DNA of 64,000 nt, taken from positions 2,418,001 through 2,482,000 of the forward strand of contig OX044364.1 in the NCBI GenBank assembly GCA_943846735.1, given 5' to 3'. The notes under the pieces were generated by a model. It did not search any database. It was not told the origin of the DNA and saw only the letters and a list, made by a program, of their open reading frames with translations. Both the position numbers and the translations under genes were made by a program. Shown here one piece after another: positions 15,809 through 24,324 of the stretch. Origin of the DNA: CAJQLB01 sp905479065. GTDB taxonomy: Bacteria; Bacteroidota; Bacteroidia; Flavobacteriales; Flavobacteriaceae. Each line of letters begins with the position of its first letter. Within the stretch, counting starts at the first letter, position 1.

Positions 15809-17461
15809 TTAATTGAAATAAGGTCTTAATTCATCGTCAAAATACTGTAAGGCATTGCGAACAGGTAGCGGAATTCCACCACCATGTGCACATAATGAGC
15901 CTTGCTCGAGGGTCGTCAATAGATCCGTAAACAATTTTCTATCTATTTTGTAATTTGATTGTAATGCTTTCTCTGCTAGTTCGTGGCCACGCTTTGTTCC
16001 CAATCTGCAAGGAAAGCATTTTCCACAACTTTCATATGCAGCAAAATCAAAGAGGTGTTCAATAAACTTCATAATAGGATAGTCATGAGGTACAGAAACT
16101 ACTGAAGCATGGCCCATCAGAAAACCTTCTTGTGAAAAGGATTCAAAATCTAAAGTTAAATCACCAATTTTTGAAATTGGTACTAAACCACCAAGCGGTC
16201 CACCGATTTGTACAGCTTTTACCTTACTTTTAAAACCGCCGCCTAGCTCATATATTACATGAGATAATGAGGTTCCCATTTCTACTTCATACATTCCAGG
16301 GTTGTTAAAAAAGCTGTCAAGAGACACTAGTTTTGTTCCTGAGGAACGTTCTGTACCGATGTCTTTCCAAGCCTGCCCTCCATTTGATATAATATAATGT
16401 AAGGCTGCTAGTGTTTCTACATTGTTAACAGTGGTGGGTTTATTAAATAATCCTTTTTGTGCAGGAAAAGGAGGGCGAACCCTTACTTCAGGGCGTTGTC
16501 CTTCTATAGAATTTATAAGAGCTGTCTCTTCACCGCATATGTAGGAGCCCTGTGCTTGTATTATTTTAAAATTAAAGCTAAAATTAGAACCCTTGATGTT
16601 TGAACCTATGAGATGATTTTTTTCTAATTCTTTAATAGCATTTTGAACTATTGTTACTGACTCGGGATATTCAGCTCGAATATATAATATCCCATATTTC
16701 GCTCCTGTGACATAACCCGAAATTAACATTCCAAACAACACAGAGTGAGGTTGATGCTCTAATAAATATCTATCTGAAAATGCACCAGGATCACCTTCGT
16801 CAGCGTTACAAATAATAAATTTTGTAGGATTATCCTCGTTTCTACAGAATTGTAGTTTCAAGCCCATGGGAAAACCTGCGCCACCACGTCCTCTAAGATT
16901 AGAAATTTTTATTTCTTCCAAAACATCTACAGCATCTTTCTGAAGCGCTTCCAAGTAAGGCTGGTAGTATTTTTCAACACTTGTAAAAGGTTTCGTCAGA
17001 ATCTCTTTACCAGTTGCTTGAATGTTATAAGTGTCTTGATTGAGGCCTAAATCAGAATCTAAAATCAGATTTAGTTTAGAGATGGCATTTCCTGAATAAT
17101 TTTTTCCCTTGTAATGAAAGGCAGAGTTCTCATGACAACGCCCTAAACACGTCATGTGCCCAATATCGTTAGAATCAAAGCTGTCCTGAAGTGAGGTAAT
17201 AACTTTTTCTTGAGTTCCAGCGCAAACACAAGCCGTACCGTTGCATACGTAAACTTGTTTCCCTTTGTTTTCAGGTTTTAAAAAGTCATAAAAACTTGCT
17301 GTACCGAAGGCATTTGCCTTTCCAATTAAGAATTCGTCAGCTAGTTCTTTCATTGCCTCCTCACTAGGAGTGCCTTCTTGATGTGCTAGCTTTCCTAACT
17401 TATCAAAGAGGTTTTCATTGACATCTTTTCTTCCTAATAATTCACTTAAATTAGTTGACAT
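15809..17461 (-). CDS. fdhB: Formate dehydrogenase beta subunit, NuoE-NuoF fusion
   Basis: 550 residues. Residues 1-130 form a NuoE-like thioredoxin-fold domain with Cys73-x4-Cys78 and Cys105-x3-Cys109 for a [2Fe-2S] cluster. The rest is NuoF-like, with the glycine-rich NADH/FMN segment LRGRGGAGFPMGLK near 189, CNADEGDPGAF near 217, and the [4Fe-4S] site ESCGKCFPC plus a later Cys in SLCAHGGG. This is the diaphorase unit that transfers electrons from formate oxidation to NAD+. In many FDHs the two domains are separate gamma and beta chains. Gene order fdhD-beta-alpha marks it as FDH rather than respiratory complex I. Confidence 0.9.
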   Translation of the reverse strand: MSTNLSELLGRKDVNENLFDKLGKLAHQEGTPSEEAMKELADEFLIGKANAFGTASFYDFLKPENKGKQVYVCNGTACVCAGTQEKVITSLQDSFDSNDIGHMTCLGRCHENSAFHYKGKNYSGNAISKLNLILDSDLGLNQDTYNIQATGKEILTKPFTSVEKYYQPYLEALQKDAVDVLEEIKISNLRGRGGAGFPMGLKLQFCRNEDNPTKFIICNADEGDPGAFSDRYLLEHQPHSVLFGMLISGYVTGAKYGILYIRAEYPESVTIVQNAIKELEKNHLIGSNIKGSNFSFNFKIIQAQGSYICGEETALINSIEGQRPEVRVRPPFPAQKGLFNKPTTVNNVETLAALHYIISNGGQAWKDIGTERSSGTKLVSLDSFFNNPGMYEVEMGTSLSHVIYELGGGFKSKVKAVQIGGPLGGLVPISKIGDLTLDFESFSQEGFLMGHASVVSVPHDYPIMKFIEHLFDFAAYESCGKCFPCRLGTKRGHELAEKALQSNYKIDRKLFTDLLTTLEQGSLCAHGGGIPLPVRNALQYFDDELRPYFN

Positions 17462-17467
17462 ATATAA

Positions 17468-18292
17468 TTAACTAGCTTTTGTTTGGTTAAACTGAATTCT
17501 AACTCGGTGAGGATTTGAGTAACATGTCGCTCTTTGATTTCTGCAAAATGCAAATAAGGTGATTCCCAGCTCCTTGGCATAATCTACAGCTAAAGAAGAA
17601 GGTGCAGAGACAGCGGCTAAAAAAGGTATTTGAGCTTTAAAACATTTAATAATAATTTCATAGGATATACGACCACTTACTGTCATGATTTTTGCCTCTT
17701 TTAATTGGTTACTTAGAATTGTTTGCCCAATGATTTTATCGACAGCATTATGACGTCCAATGTCTTCCATAGCAACTAATAATTCACCGTCAATAGTAAA
17801 TACAGCTGCTGCATGCGTGCCACCAGATTCTTTAAAATCAAATTGAAATGTATTCATTTTATTAAATAAATTATGAATATGTGTAATGTCAATTTTATCT
17901 CTATCATCAATTGTTTTACCAATAAAGGCAAGATCACTTAGCGCTGTTTTTCCACATATACCACATGATGAAACCGAAAGCAAGCTCCTACTGTTTGAGT
18001 ACCCTTCTCCTAGCTCTGATTCTGGAATACTTATATTTACAACAGTCACGACACCATGATTATTTTCTTCTTTAATTGAAATATCTGATTTAAATGAAGT
18101 ATTCTTAATAATACCTTCTGCGTGTAGCAAACCCCTAACAAGCGCCGTGTCATTTCCAGGGGTCCTCATAGAAACCGTGAAAGGCTCATCATTGATATTA
18201 ATTTGTAAAGCCTCTTCAACAGTTAATGCATCAACAACTTTATCAATAGTATTGTTGTTAAATTTTTTGCCTTCGTAGTGTCTTGTTGCCAT
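17468..18292 (-). CDS. fdhD: Formate dehydrogenase accessory sulfurtransferase FdhD
   Basis: 274 residues with the CGICG loop (SSCGICGKTALSDL, around residue 109) that relays sulfur from a cysteine desulfurase to the molybdenum of formate dehydrogenase, and the conserved GGTHAAAVF and EDIGRHNAVDKIIG motifs. It is the first gene of the fdhD-fdhB-fdhA unit, 6 nt ahead of fdhB, so the maturation factor is made together with its client. The start at 18292 is close to a TAnnTTTG promoter box. Confidence 0.95.
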   Translation of the reverse strand: MATRHYEGKKFNNNTIDKVVDALTVEEALQININDEPFTVSMRTPGNDTALVRGLLHAEGIIKNTSFKSDISIKEENNHGVVTVVNISIPESELGEGYSNSRSLLSVSSCGICGKTALSDLAFIGKTIDDRDKIDITHIHNLFNKMNTFQFDFKESGGTHAAAVFTIDGELLVAMEDIGRHNAVDKIIGQTILSNQLKEAKIMTVSGRISYEIIIKCFKAQIPFLAAVSAPSSLAVDYAKELGITLFAFCRNQRATCYSNPHRVRIQFNQTKAS

Positions 18293-18308
18293 ATGAATAT
18301 GGTATAAT

Positions 18309-18316
18309 CAAAGATA
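18309..18316 (-). promoter_or_regulatory. Candidate -7 box for the fdhD-fdhB-fdhA operon
   Basis: On the minus strand this reads TATCTTTG, a full match to TAnnTTTG, 16 nt before the fdhD start. A -33 TTG is not evident. It implies a very short leader. Confidence 0.4.
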
Positions 18317-18380
18317 AATTTACATAAAGTTATGCGAATTTGCCACTTTTATTTTTTTTGTTAGGTTAAACAAATTCTAA

Positions 18381-19184
18381 CTAATCAATTATTTGCAATG
18401 TTACTAAATACGCACAATGGTCAGATGCCAAGATATCACAAATAACTTTCCGTTCTAAAACTTTCCAATAATGCCTTGGATAAAACAAAATATAATCAAT
18501 TTTTTTACTTGGGTTGTCCGAGGGAAAGGTTTGTTGAGGATGTAGTTGGTTATAAGATGTTTCCCAAAGATTTTCTAATATTTTCATCGTCTCACTATGT
18601 GGTTCAGCATTTAAATCACCAGCTAAAACAGTTGGATAACGTTGTGGTGAAAATACCTGATTAATAGCTTTAGCTTGCATTATCCTATTTGTTTCGTGAA
18701 CTAAATGATCTAAGTGGGTCCCTATAAAAGAAATGGTGTCTTTAGATGGTAAAACAGCAGTAATTTCTAAAGCTGCTCGTGGTTCATCACCAGGAGTAAA
18801 AGGTAAAGGAATATTTCTTGTGCTCAAAAAGGTGTGTTTTGATAAAATACCTTCACCGTACTCTCCGTCATTATAGTGCATTGCTCTTCCAAAGATAGGA
18901 GCCATTTTGGTGCGCCATCCTAGTTCTGTAACTAGGTCATATTTATTAGACCTATTAGTTTTATAATCTACTTCTTGAAGCGCTACGAAATCAGGATCAG
19001 TATCTACAATGACCTTTGCTATAAGATCCAGGTCGAAATTACCTTTCATGGTTTTTCCATGTAGAATATTAAACGATAAAAATTTTACAATTGTATTTTT
19101 CTCAGTCTTTTCTTGTGATCTTAGACTTTGATTGATCAAAATAATCGAAAAAAATAGAATTTTTAAAATGTACTTATTTATCAC
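18381..19184 (-). CDS. Exported endonuclease/exonuclease/phosphatase (EEP) family protein
   Basis: 267 residues with a signal peptide (hydrophobic residues 5-20, then SLRSQEK). EEP-fold motifs are visible: LSFNILHG at about 36, ALQEVD at about 67 (catalytic Glu), FIGTHLDHL at about 154, LAGDLNAEP at about 193 and the terminal ILASDHCAYL (catalytic Asp-His pair). Members cleave phosphodiester bonds in nucleic acids or lipids/inositol phosphates; the substrate is not evident. It overlaps the end of the sulfatase gene by 11 nt and is clearly in its operon, which hints at joint periplasmic ester cleavage. Confidence 0.85.
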   Translation of the reverse strand: MINKYILKILFFSIILINQSLRSQEKTEKNTIVKFLSFNILHGKTMKGNFDLDLIAKVIVDTDPDFVALQEVDYKTNRSNKYDLVTELGWRTKMAPIFGRAMHYNDGEYGEGILSKHTFLSTRNIPLPFTPGDEPRAALEITAVLPSKDTISFIGTHLDHLVHETNRIMQAKAINQVFSPQRYPTVLAGDLNAEPHSETMKILENLWETSYNQLHPQQTFPSDNPSKKIDYILFYPRHYWKVLERKVICDILASDHCAYLVTLQIID

Positions 19185-20700
19185 CTAGCTGTTTGAATTT
19201 AAAGCGTTCATTTGTTGAAGGCTCATGCTCTTGATCCATTATTTTGACAATTTTAGAAACAATCTCAGGATGGTCTGCGTGCACATTATTTTTCTCCAAA
19301 AGATCATTGTTTAAATTGTATAATTCAATATCTAAATTACCATCAAAAATATTTTTTCGAATACCTTTCCAATTACCTAATCTAACAGCTTGTTGGCCAT
19401 TGTAGCTAGGAAATTCCCAATATAAAAATTCATGAGACTTCTGTTCTTTTTCCAATAATTCTGAGAAGAAACTTAGGCCATCAATGTTTTTAGGTGATGT
19501 TGTGTTTGCAATGTCACAAATTGTTGGCATCATATCATAACCTACAGATATATGATTGCTTTTGGAACCAGGCCTGATTTTATTTGGCCAACTAACAATC
19601 ATTGGAACTCGTATACCACCTTCATATGTATAACCTTTTGTCTTTCCAAAACCATTAGAAAATGGTTTTGAACTTTGAAAATATTCAAAATCAACACCTC
19701 CTGTATATGTTGGCCCATTGTCACTAGACAAGATAATGACTGTATTGTCATAAATATTTAATTCTTTCAATGTTTTAATAAGTTCGCCAAGTTGATTATC
19801 TAAATAATCTATCATTGCGGCATATGTAGCTCTTGGGTACCTGTTAGGGAAGTACCCACGATCTCCTAAATAAGGCTCTTCATCGCCAAAAGTTTTTCTG
19901 TATTTATCAACGAATTCTTTTGGCGCTTGAAGGGGTAAGTGTGGCAAAGGAGAAGCGTAATACATGAAGAAAGAACTATCTTTATTTTTTGTTATGAACT
20001 CAAGAGCTTTTTCATGTATTTTTTTTGGAGCATAATCATTTTGGCTAAATTTTAGATAACTTGATTCATTATAAGGGTCTGCCAATGAATCGAGTTTGGT
20101 TCGTGGTGCGATTAACTCGTTATCTAGAAATATTTTTTGAGTATTTTCCCACAAATGGGGAGGGTATAAATTATGCGCTTGTCTTTGGCAATTATAACCA
20201 TAAAAGTAATCAAATCCTTGTAAGTTCGGTATGCCCTCTGTTTTTGGAGCTCCTAAACCCCATTTACCAAACAGACCTGTTTTGTAACCTACCTTTTGAA
20301 GTTGATGTCCAATGGTTATGGTGTTATTCGGAATTGGTCTTTGACCCTCTAAATTAGGATCATTTGATGCAGCTACATAGTCCCAAACACTGCCTCTGTC
20401 ACTCCACTCATCATTACCTCGAATATAGGAGTGGCCGGAATGTTTACCAGTTAAAAACATATATCGAGCTGGCGCACATACTGGCGCTCCAGAATAATGT
20501 TGTGTAAATAACATACCGCTGTTCGCTAAGGCATCCATGTGAGGCGTTTGTATTTTTTGTTGACCGTATATTCCAACTTCTCCAAAACCTAAATCGTCAG
20601 CTAAAAAATATATAATATTGGGCTGTTTTTTTTGCTCTACCTCGTCATTACAATTAACGGCAACAATAAAAACAACTAGAACTGTAAAAAGCTTTTTCAT
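19174..20700 (-). CDS. Lipoprotein sulfatase, Cys-type (arylsulfatase family S1)
   Basis: 508 residues. A lipobox ends at Cys17 (VAVNC), which suggests periplasmic lipid anchoring. The sulfatase signature CAPAR starts at Cys75, which must be oxidised to formylglycine; metal-binding ADDLGFGEVG lies near 34, GLFGKWGLG near 145, and SSDNGPTYTGG near 330. It hydrolyses sulfate esters, probably from marine polysaccharides or glycans. No formylglycine-generating enzyme or anaerobic sulfatase maturase is in this window. The start lies 9 nt after the fhs stop, an unusual operon partner, and the gene overlaps the EEP gene by 11 nt. Confidence 0.9.
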   Translation of the reverse strand: MKKLFTVLVVFIVAVNCNDEVEQKKQPNIIYFLADDLGFGEVGIYGQQKIQTPHMDALANSGMLFTQHYSGAPVCAPARYMFLTGKHSGHSYIRGNDEWSDRGSVWDYVAASNDPNLEGQRPIPNNTITIGHQLQKVGYKTGLFGKWGLGAPKTEGIPNLQGFDYFYGYNCQRQAHNLYPPHLWENTQKIFLDNELIAPRTKLDSLADPYNESSYLKFSQNDYAPKKIHEKALEFITKNKDSSFFMYYASPLPHLPLQAPKEFVDKYRKTFGDEEPYLGDRGYFPNRYPRATYAAMIDYLDNQLGELIKTLKELNIYDNTVIILSSDNGPTYTGGVDFEYFQSSKPFSNGFGKTKGYTYEGGIRVPMIVSWPNKIRPGSKSNHISVGYDMMPTICDIANTTSPKNIDGLSFFSELLEKEQKSHEFLYWEFPSYNGQQAVRLGNWKGIRKNIFDGNLDIELYNLNNDLLEKNNVHADHPEIVSKIVKIMDQEHEPSTNERFKFKQLGDK

Positions 20701-20709
20701 ATCAAATAT

Positions 20710-22377
20710 TTAAAACAATCCAGAAATGTTGCCATCATTATCGATATTGATATTTTCAGAAGCGGGGTGTGCTGGAAGACCTGGCATTCTCATCATTGTT
20801 CCGGTGATAGGAACTAAAAATCCTGCTCCAGCAGCAATTTCTATTTCGCGAACTGTAATCGTGAAGTTTTTTGGACGTCCTAGTAATTTCGCATTATCTG
20901 AAAGAGATTTTTGAGTTTTTGCAATACAAACGGGAAGATGTTCAAGTCCTAAGTTTGAAATTGTTCTTAGATTTCGTTTGGCTAGGGGAGCGTACTCAAC
21001 ATCATCAGCCCCGTATATTTTTGTTGCTATTGCCTTAATTTTATCTTGGACATTCATGTTCCAGTGATACATTGGAGTGAAATTAGCATTGTTTTCATCA
21101 ACAATATCGATGACATGCTGAGCTAATTTTAAAGCACCTTTTCCTCCTTTTGCCCAGACCTCTGCCAAGGCTACTCTGGTGTTTTGGGATTTAGCAAATT
21201 CATAAATAATTGCAACTTCAGCATCACTATCTGATATAAACTTATTAATCGCAATGACAGGAGTGATTCCAAATTGTTTCACATTTTCAATATGTTTCTC
21301 AAGATTTGGCAGCCCTTTTTTTAAGGCCTCTGTATTTTCTTCGGTAAGATTTTTTAAATCTGCACCACCATGATATTTTAAAGCTCTAATAGTGGTTGTT
21401 AAAACAATAGCTTTCGGGGAGATCCCTGCACTTTGGCACTTAATATCTAAAAATTTTTCTGCACCAAGATCTGCTCCAAATCCAGCCTCTGTAACGGTAT
21501 ATTCAGATAATGACATTCCCATTCTGGTCGCAATAACAGAATTTGTTCCTTGAGCAATATTCGCAAAAGGGCCACCATGTATGATAGCAGGATTGCCTTC
21601 AATAGTTTGAACTAAGTTGGGCTTTATAGCCTCTTTTAGTAGGGCAGCCATCGCTCCTTGGACTTTTAAATCTTTACAGTAAATAGGTGTTCTGTCTTTT
21701 GTGTATCCAATAAAGATGTTACCGAGTCGTTCCTTTAAATTCTCTAAATCGTCACATAAGCACAAAATAGCCATTATTTCAGATGCTGCAGTGATGTCAA
21801 ATCCAGTTTGTCTAGGAATTCCAGAAGTCGTTCCTCCTAAGCCAATGACTATATTTCGTAATGATCGATCATTCATATCCATAACACGTTTCCATGTAAC
21901 AGTTCGAGGATCAAGGCCAACAGAATTTGTTTTACTTTGAATATTATTGTCAATAACTGCTGATAATAAATTGTGTGCTTTTTCAATGGCAGAAAAGTCT
22001 CCGGTAAAATGCAGGTTAATATCCTCCATAGGTAGTACTTGAGAGTATCCACCTCCTGTAGCACCTCCCTTAATGCCAAATACAGGTCCTAAAGAAGGTT
22101 CTCTGAGTACTACTGTTGTTTGTTTCCCCAATTGATTTAATCCCTCAGAGAGACCAATTGACATAGTTGTTTTACCTTCACCAGCTGGGGTTGGTGATAT
22201 AGCGGTGACTAAAATCAAATTACTTTTTTCAATGTTTTGGGGGTTTATAATTGACTGCGATAATTTTGCTTTGTACTTCCCATACATATCGATGTCATCA
22301 ACACTGAGACCTAATTTTTCTGCAATACTACTAATATGGGTTAATTGTATGTCTTTGGCTATTTCTTGATCAGTCAT
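20710..22377 (-). CDS. fhs: Formate-tetrahydrofolate ligase
   Basis: 555 residues starting at MTDQEIAKDI (ATG 22375-22377); a longer frame from 22404 adds nine atypical residues. The P-loop TPAGEGKTT is near residue 63, followed by LREPSLGPVFGIKGGATGGG and GGPFANIAQGTNSV. It makes 10-formyl-THF from formate, ATP and THF, feeding purine and serine/methionine C1 pools. FolD, which interconverts the downstream C1 forms, is encoded at 62.3 kb. It heads the fhs-sulfatase-EEP string and lies upstream of the formate dehydrogenase genes on the same strand. Confidence 0.95.
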   Translation of the reverse strand: MTDQEIAKDIQLTHISSIAEKLGLSVDDIDMYGKYKAKLSQSIINPQNIEKSNLILVTAISPTPAGEGKTTMSIGLSEGLNQLGKQTTVVLREPSLGPVFGIKGGATGGGYSQVLPMEDINLHFTGDFSAIEKAHNLLSAVIDNNIQSKTNSVGLDPRTVTWKRVMDMNDRSLRNIVIGLGGTTSGIPRQTGFDITAASEIMAILCLCDDLENLKERLGNIFIGYTKDRTPIYCKDLKVQGAMAALLKEAIKPNLVQTIEGNPAIIHGGPFANIAQGTNSVIATRMGMSLSEYTVTEAGFGADLGAEKFLDIKCQSAGISPKAIVLTTTIRALKYHGGADLKNLTEENTEALKKGLPNLEKHIENVKQFGITPVIAINKFISDSDAEVAIIYEFAKSQNTRVALAEVWAKGGKGALKLAQHVIDIVDENNANFTPMYHWNMNVQDKIKAIATKIYGADDVEYAPLAKRNLRTISNLGLEHLPVCIAKTQKSLSDNAKLLGRPKNFTITVREIEIAAGAGFLVPITGTMMRMPGLPAHPASENINIDNDGNISGLF

Positions 22378-22519
22378 ATTGATTGGTTTTATAATTATAA
22401 ACAATAAGTTTCCATAATATTAATAAATTTATTTGGTATCCACATTTAGGAATTTGTATTTTATTTCAATATTCTCAATTTTTATAAAGATTCACTGCAT
22501 AATTAATATTTGAAAAGTT

Positions 22520-22527
22520 TAATTTTG
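22520..22527 (+). promoter_or_regulatory. Candidate -7 box upstream of era
   Basis: TAATTTTG fits TAnnTTTG and lies 28 nt before the era start. No convincing -33 element was seen. Confidence 0.3.
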
Positions 22528-22555
22528 TCTTTTAATTATGATAATGCTAAAATAA

Positions 22556-23440
22556 ATGAGTCATAGAGCAGGTTTTGTAAATATTATTGGAAATCCAAAC
22601 GTTGGAAAATCCACGCTGATGAATGCTTTTGTTGGAGAAAAATTATCCATAATAACGTCAAAAGCACAAACGACGAGACATCGTATCTTGGGTATAGTTA
22701 ATGGAGATGATTTTCAAGTAGTGTTATCTGACACTCCCGGAATTATAAAGCCCGCTTATGAACTACAGGAGTCAATGATGGGCTTTGTTAAGTCTGCTTT
22801 GGAGGATGCAGATGTTTTGATTTATATGGTTGAGATTGGTGAAAAAGTTCTTAAGGATGAGGATTTTTTTAATAAAATTACCAATTCTAAAATACCAGTA
22901 TTATTACTTCTAAATAAAATAGATAATTCTAATCAAGAACAATTAGAAGAGCAATCAGAATATTGGCAACAGAAAGTTCCAAACGCAGAATTCTTTCCTA
23001 TTTCTGCTTTAACTGGATTTCATGTAAAGGAAGTATTTAAACGAATTCTTGATCTTTTACCTGAATCACCAGCGTTTTTTTCAAAAGATCAATTAACAGA
23101 TAAACCTGAACGATTTTTTGTTAACGAGAAAATAAGGGAGAAAATTTTGATGCATTACAAAAAAGAAATTCCATACGCTGTTGAAGTTGTGACTGAAGAA
23201 TTTAATGAAGATGAAAAAATTATCAGAATGCGTTCAATAATTATGGTCGAAAGAGAAACTCAAAAAGGAATTATTATTGGACACAAAGGGGCTGCTTTAA
23301 AAAGAGTTGGTGTAGAAGCGAGAAAAGATTTACAGCGCTTTTTTGGTAAACAAGTGCATTTAGAGCTGTACGTGAAGGTCAATAAAAATTGGAGAAGTAA
23401 TCAAAATCAATTAAAACGTTTTGGCTACAAAAACACCTAA
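22556..23440 (+). CDS. era: GTPase Era
   Basis: 294 residues. G1 is GNPNVGKS near residue 12, the switch region has TTRHRILGI, G3 is DTPG near 60 and G4 is NKID near 121. The C-terminal KH domain contains GIIIGHKGAALKRVG, which binds the 3' end of 16S rRNA. Era takes part in 30S subunit maturation. It is transcribed divergently from fhs and its last 4 nt overlap the convergent SIMPL-domain gene. Confidence 0.96.
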   Translation: MSHRAGFVNIIGNPNVGKSTLMNAFVGEKLSIITSKAQTTRHRILGIVNGDDFQVVLSDTPGIIKPAYELQESMMGFVKSALEDADVLIYMVEIGEKVLKDEDFFNKITNSKIPVLLLLNKIDNSNQEQLEEQSEYWQQKVPNAEFFPISALTGFHVKEVFKRILDLLPESPAFFSKDQLTDKPERFFVNEKIREKILMHYKKEIPYAVEVVTEEFNEDEKIIRMRSIIMVERETQKGIIIGHKGAALKRVGVEARKDLQRFFGKQVHLELYVKVNKNWRSNQNQLKRFGYKNT

Positions 23441-24183
23441 TCTCCTCTTATATTATAATTTAATTTCATGGTGATCGAGGCTGTTTTATTCTTTGATGAA
23501 GTATTGTAGGTCCCTCCCCAAGAATAGTCTTCATTTGAATTTTGTCCAGTTATTTGGAAAATTCCCATTTTTGCTGATAAAAGTTCACCCAAGACACTCG
23601 TCGAATTTTCTGATATTTTTTGTGCTCTATGGTGCGCATCATTGGTGGCTTTTGAAATCATTTCAATTTTTAAATCAGCCAGTTTTGTGTAATAATAACG
23701 TGGTGCTTGGGAGTAAAATTGAATTCCTTTATTTAAAAGCTCTGTAATTTCTCGTGATAACTGTTCTATGTTTTTCACATTATTCGATTCTATTTGTAAA
23801 GATTGTGTCAATATATAACCTAAAAACTCATCACCGATATATTTGCCATCACTTGAATATTTTGGTTTAGTTTGTTTTCTGCTCGCCACAGCATTAAACA
23901 CAAGTTCTTCATTGGCTACACCTTTATCTAGTAGATACGTGTAAATTATTTTTTTATCTTTCTCTAAATCATTGTATGCCTTCTGTAAGTCATAACTTTC
24001 TTTTGAAAATGAACCTTCCCATACGATGAGATCTGAGGTGAAATCTGCTTTTCCTAATCCAGTTACTGATATAATTCCTTCACTTTTATTACGATTAACA
24101 AAGGCATTTGCAAGTAAATAGGCTGCAATAATGATTGCTGTAGCAAAAATGACGGACGATATGTTTTTTTTCATTGAGCTCAT
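23437..24183 (-). CDS. SIMPL domain-containing protein
   Basis: 248 residues with an N-terminal signal anchor (hydrophobic residues about 7-25). The body matches the SIMPL/DUF541 fold: ISVTGLGKADFTSDLIVWEG near residue 38, a long amphipathic middle, and a C-terminal strand TASITMKLNYNI. These proteins sit in the periplasm or outer envelope, and their biochemical role is poorly defined. An alternative ATG three codons downstream (24174) is equally plausible. It is a single gene, convergent with era. Confidence 0.82.
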   Translation of the reverse strand: MSSMKKNISSVIFATAIIIAAYLLANAFVNRNKSEGIISVTGLGKADFTSDLIVWEGSFSKESYDLQKAYNDLEKDKKIIYTYLLDKGVANEELVFNAVASRKQTKPKYSSDGKYIGDEFLGYILTQSLQIESNNVKNIEQLSREITELLNKGIQFYSQAPRYYYTKLADLKIEMISKATNDAHHRAQKISENSTSVLGELLSAKMGIFQITGQNSNEDYSWGGTYNTSSKNKTASITMKLNYNIRGD

Positions 24184-24324
24184 TGCTGTTTTTTTGTCTT
24201 ATATGTACGAACCGACACCTTAATTTGGATGTTTTTATAAAACTTTACAGTCTAGAATTATCCATCATATTTTTAGGTTTTTTGTTCGCAGTGGAAACAC
24301 TACCTTTACTGCGAATTTATTATT

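Noticed and set aside
13073..17461. Could be nuoE/F/G of respiratory complex I
   Set aside because: The large subunit continues into a full formate-dehydrogenase catalytic domain with CTYCGVGC and ARVCHSP motifs, and fdhD is in the operon.
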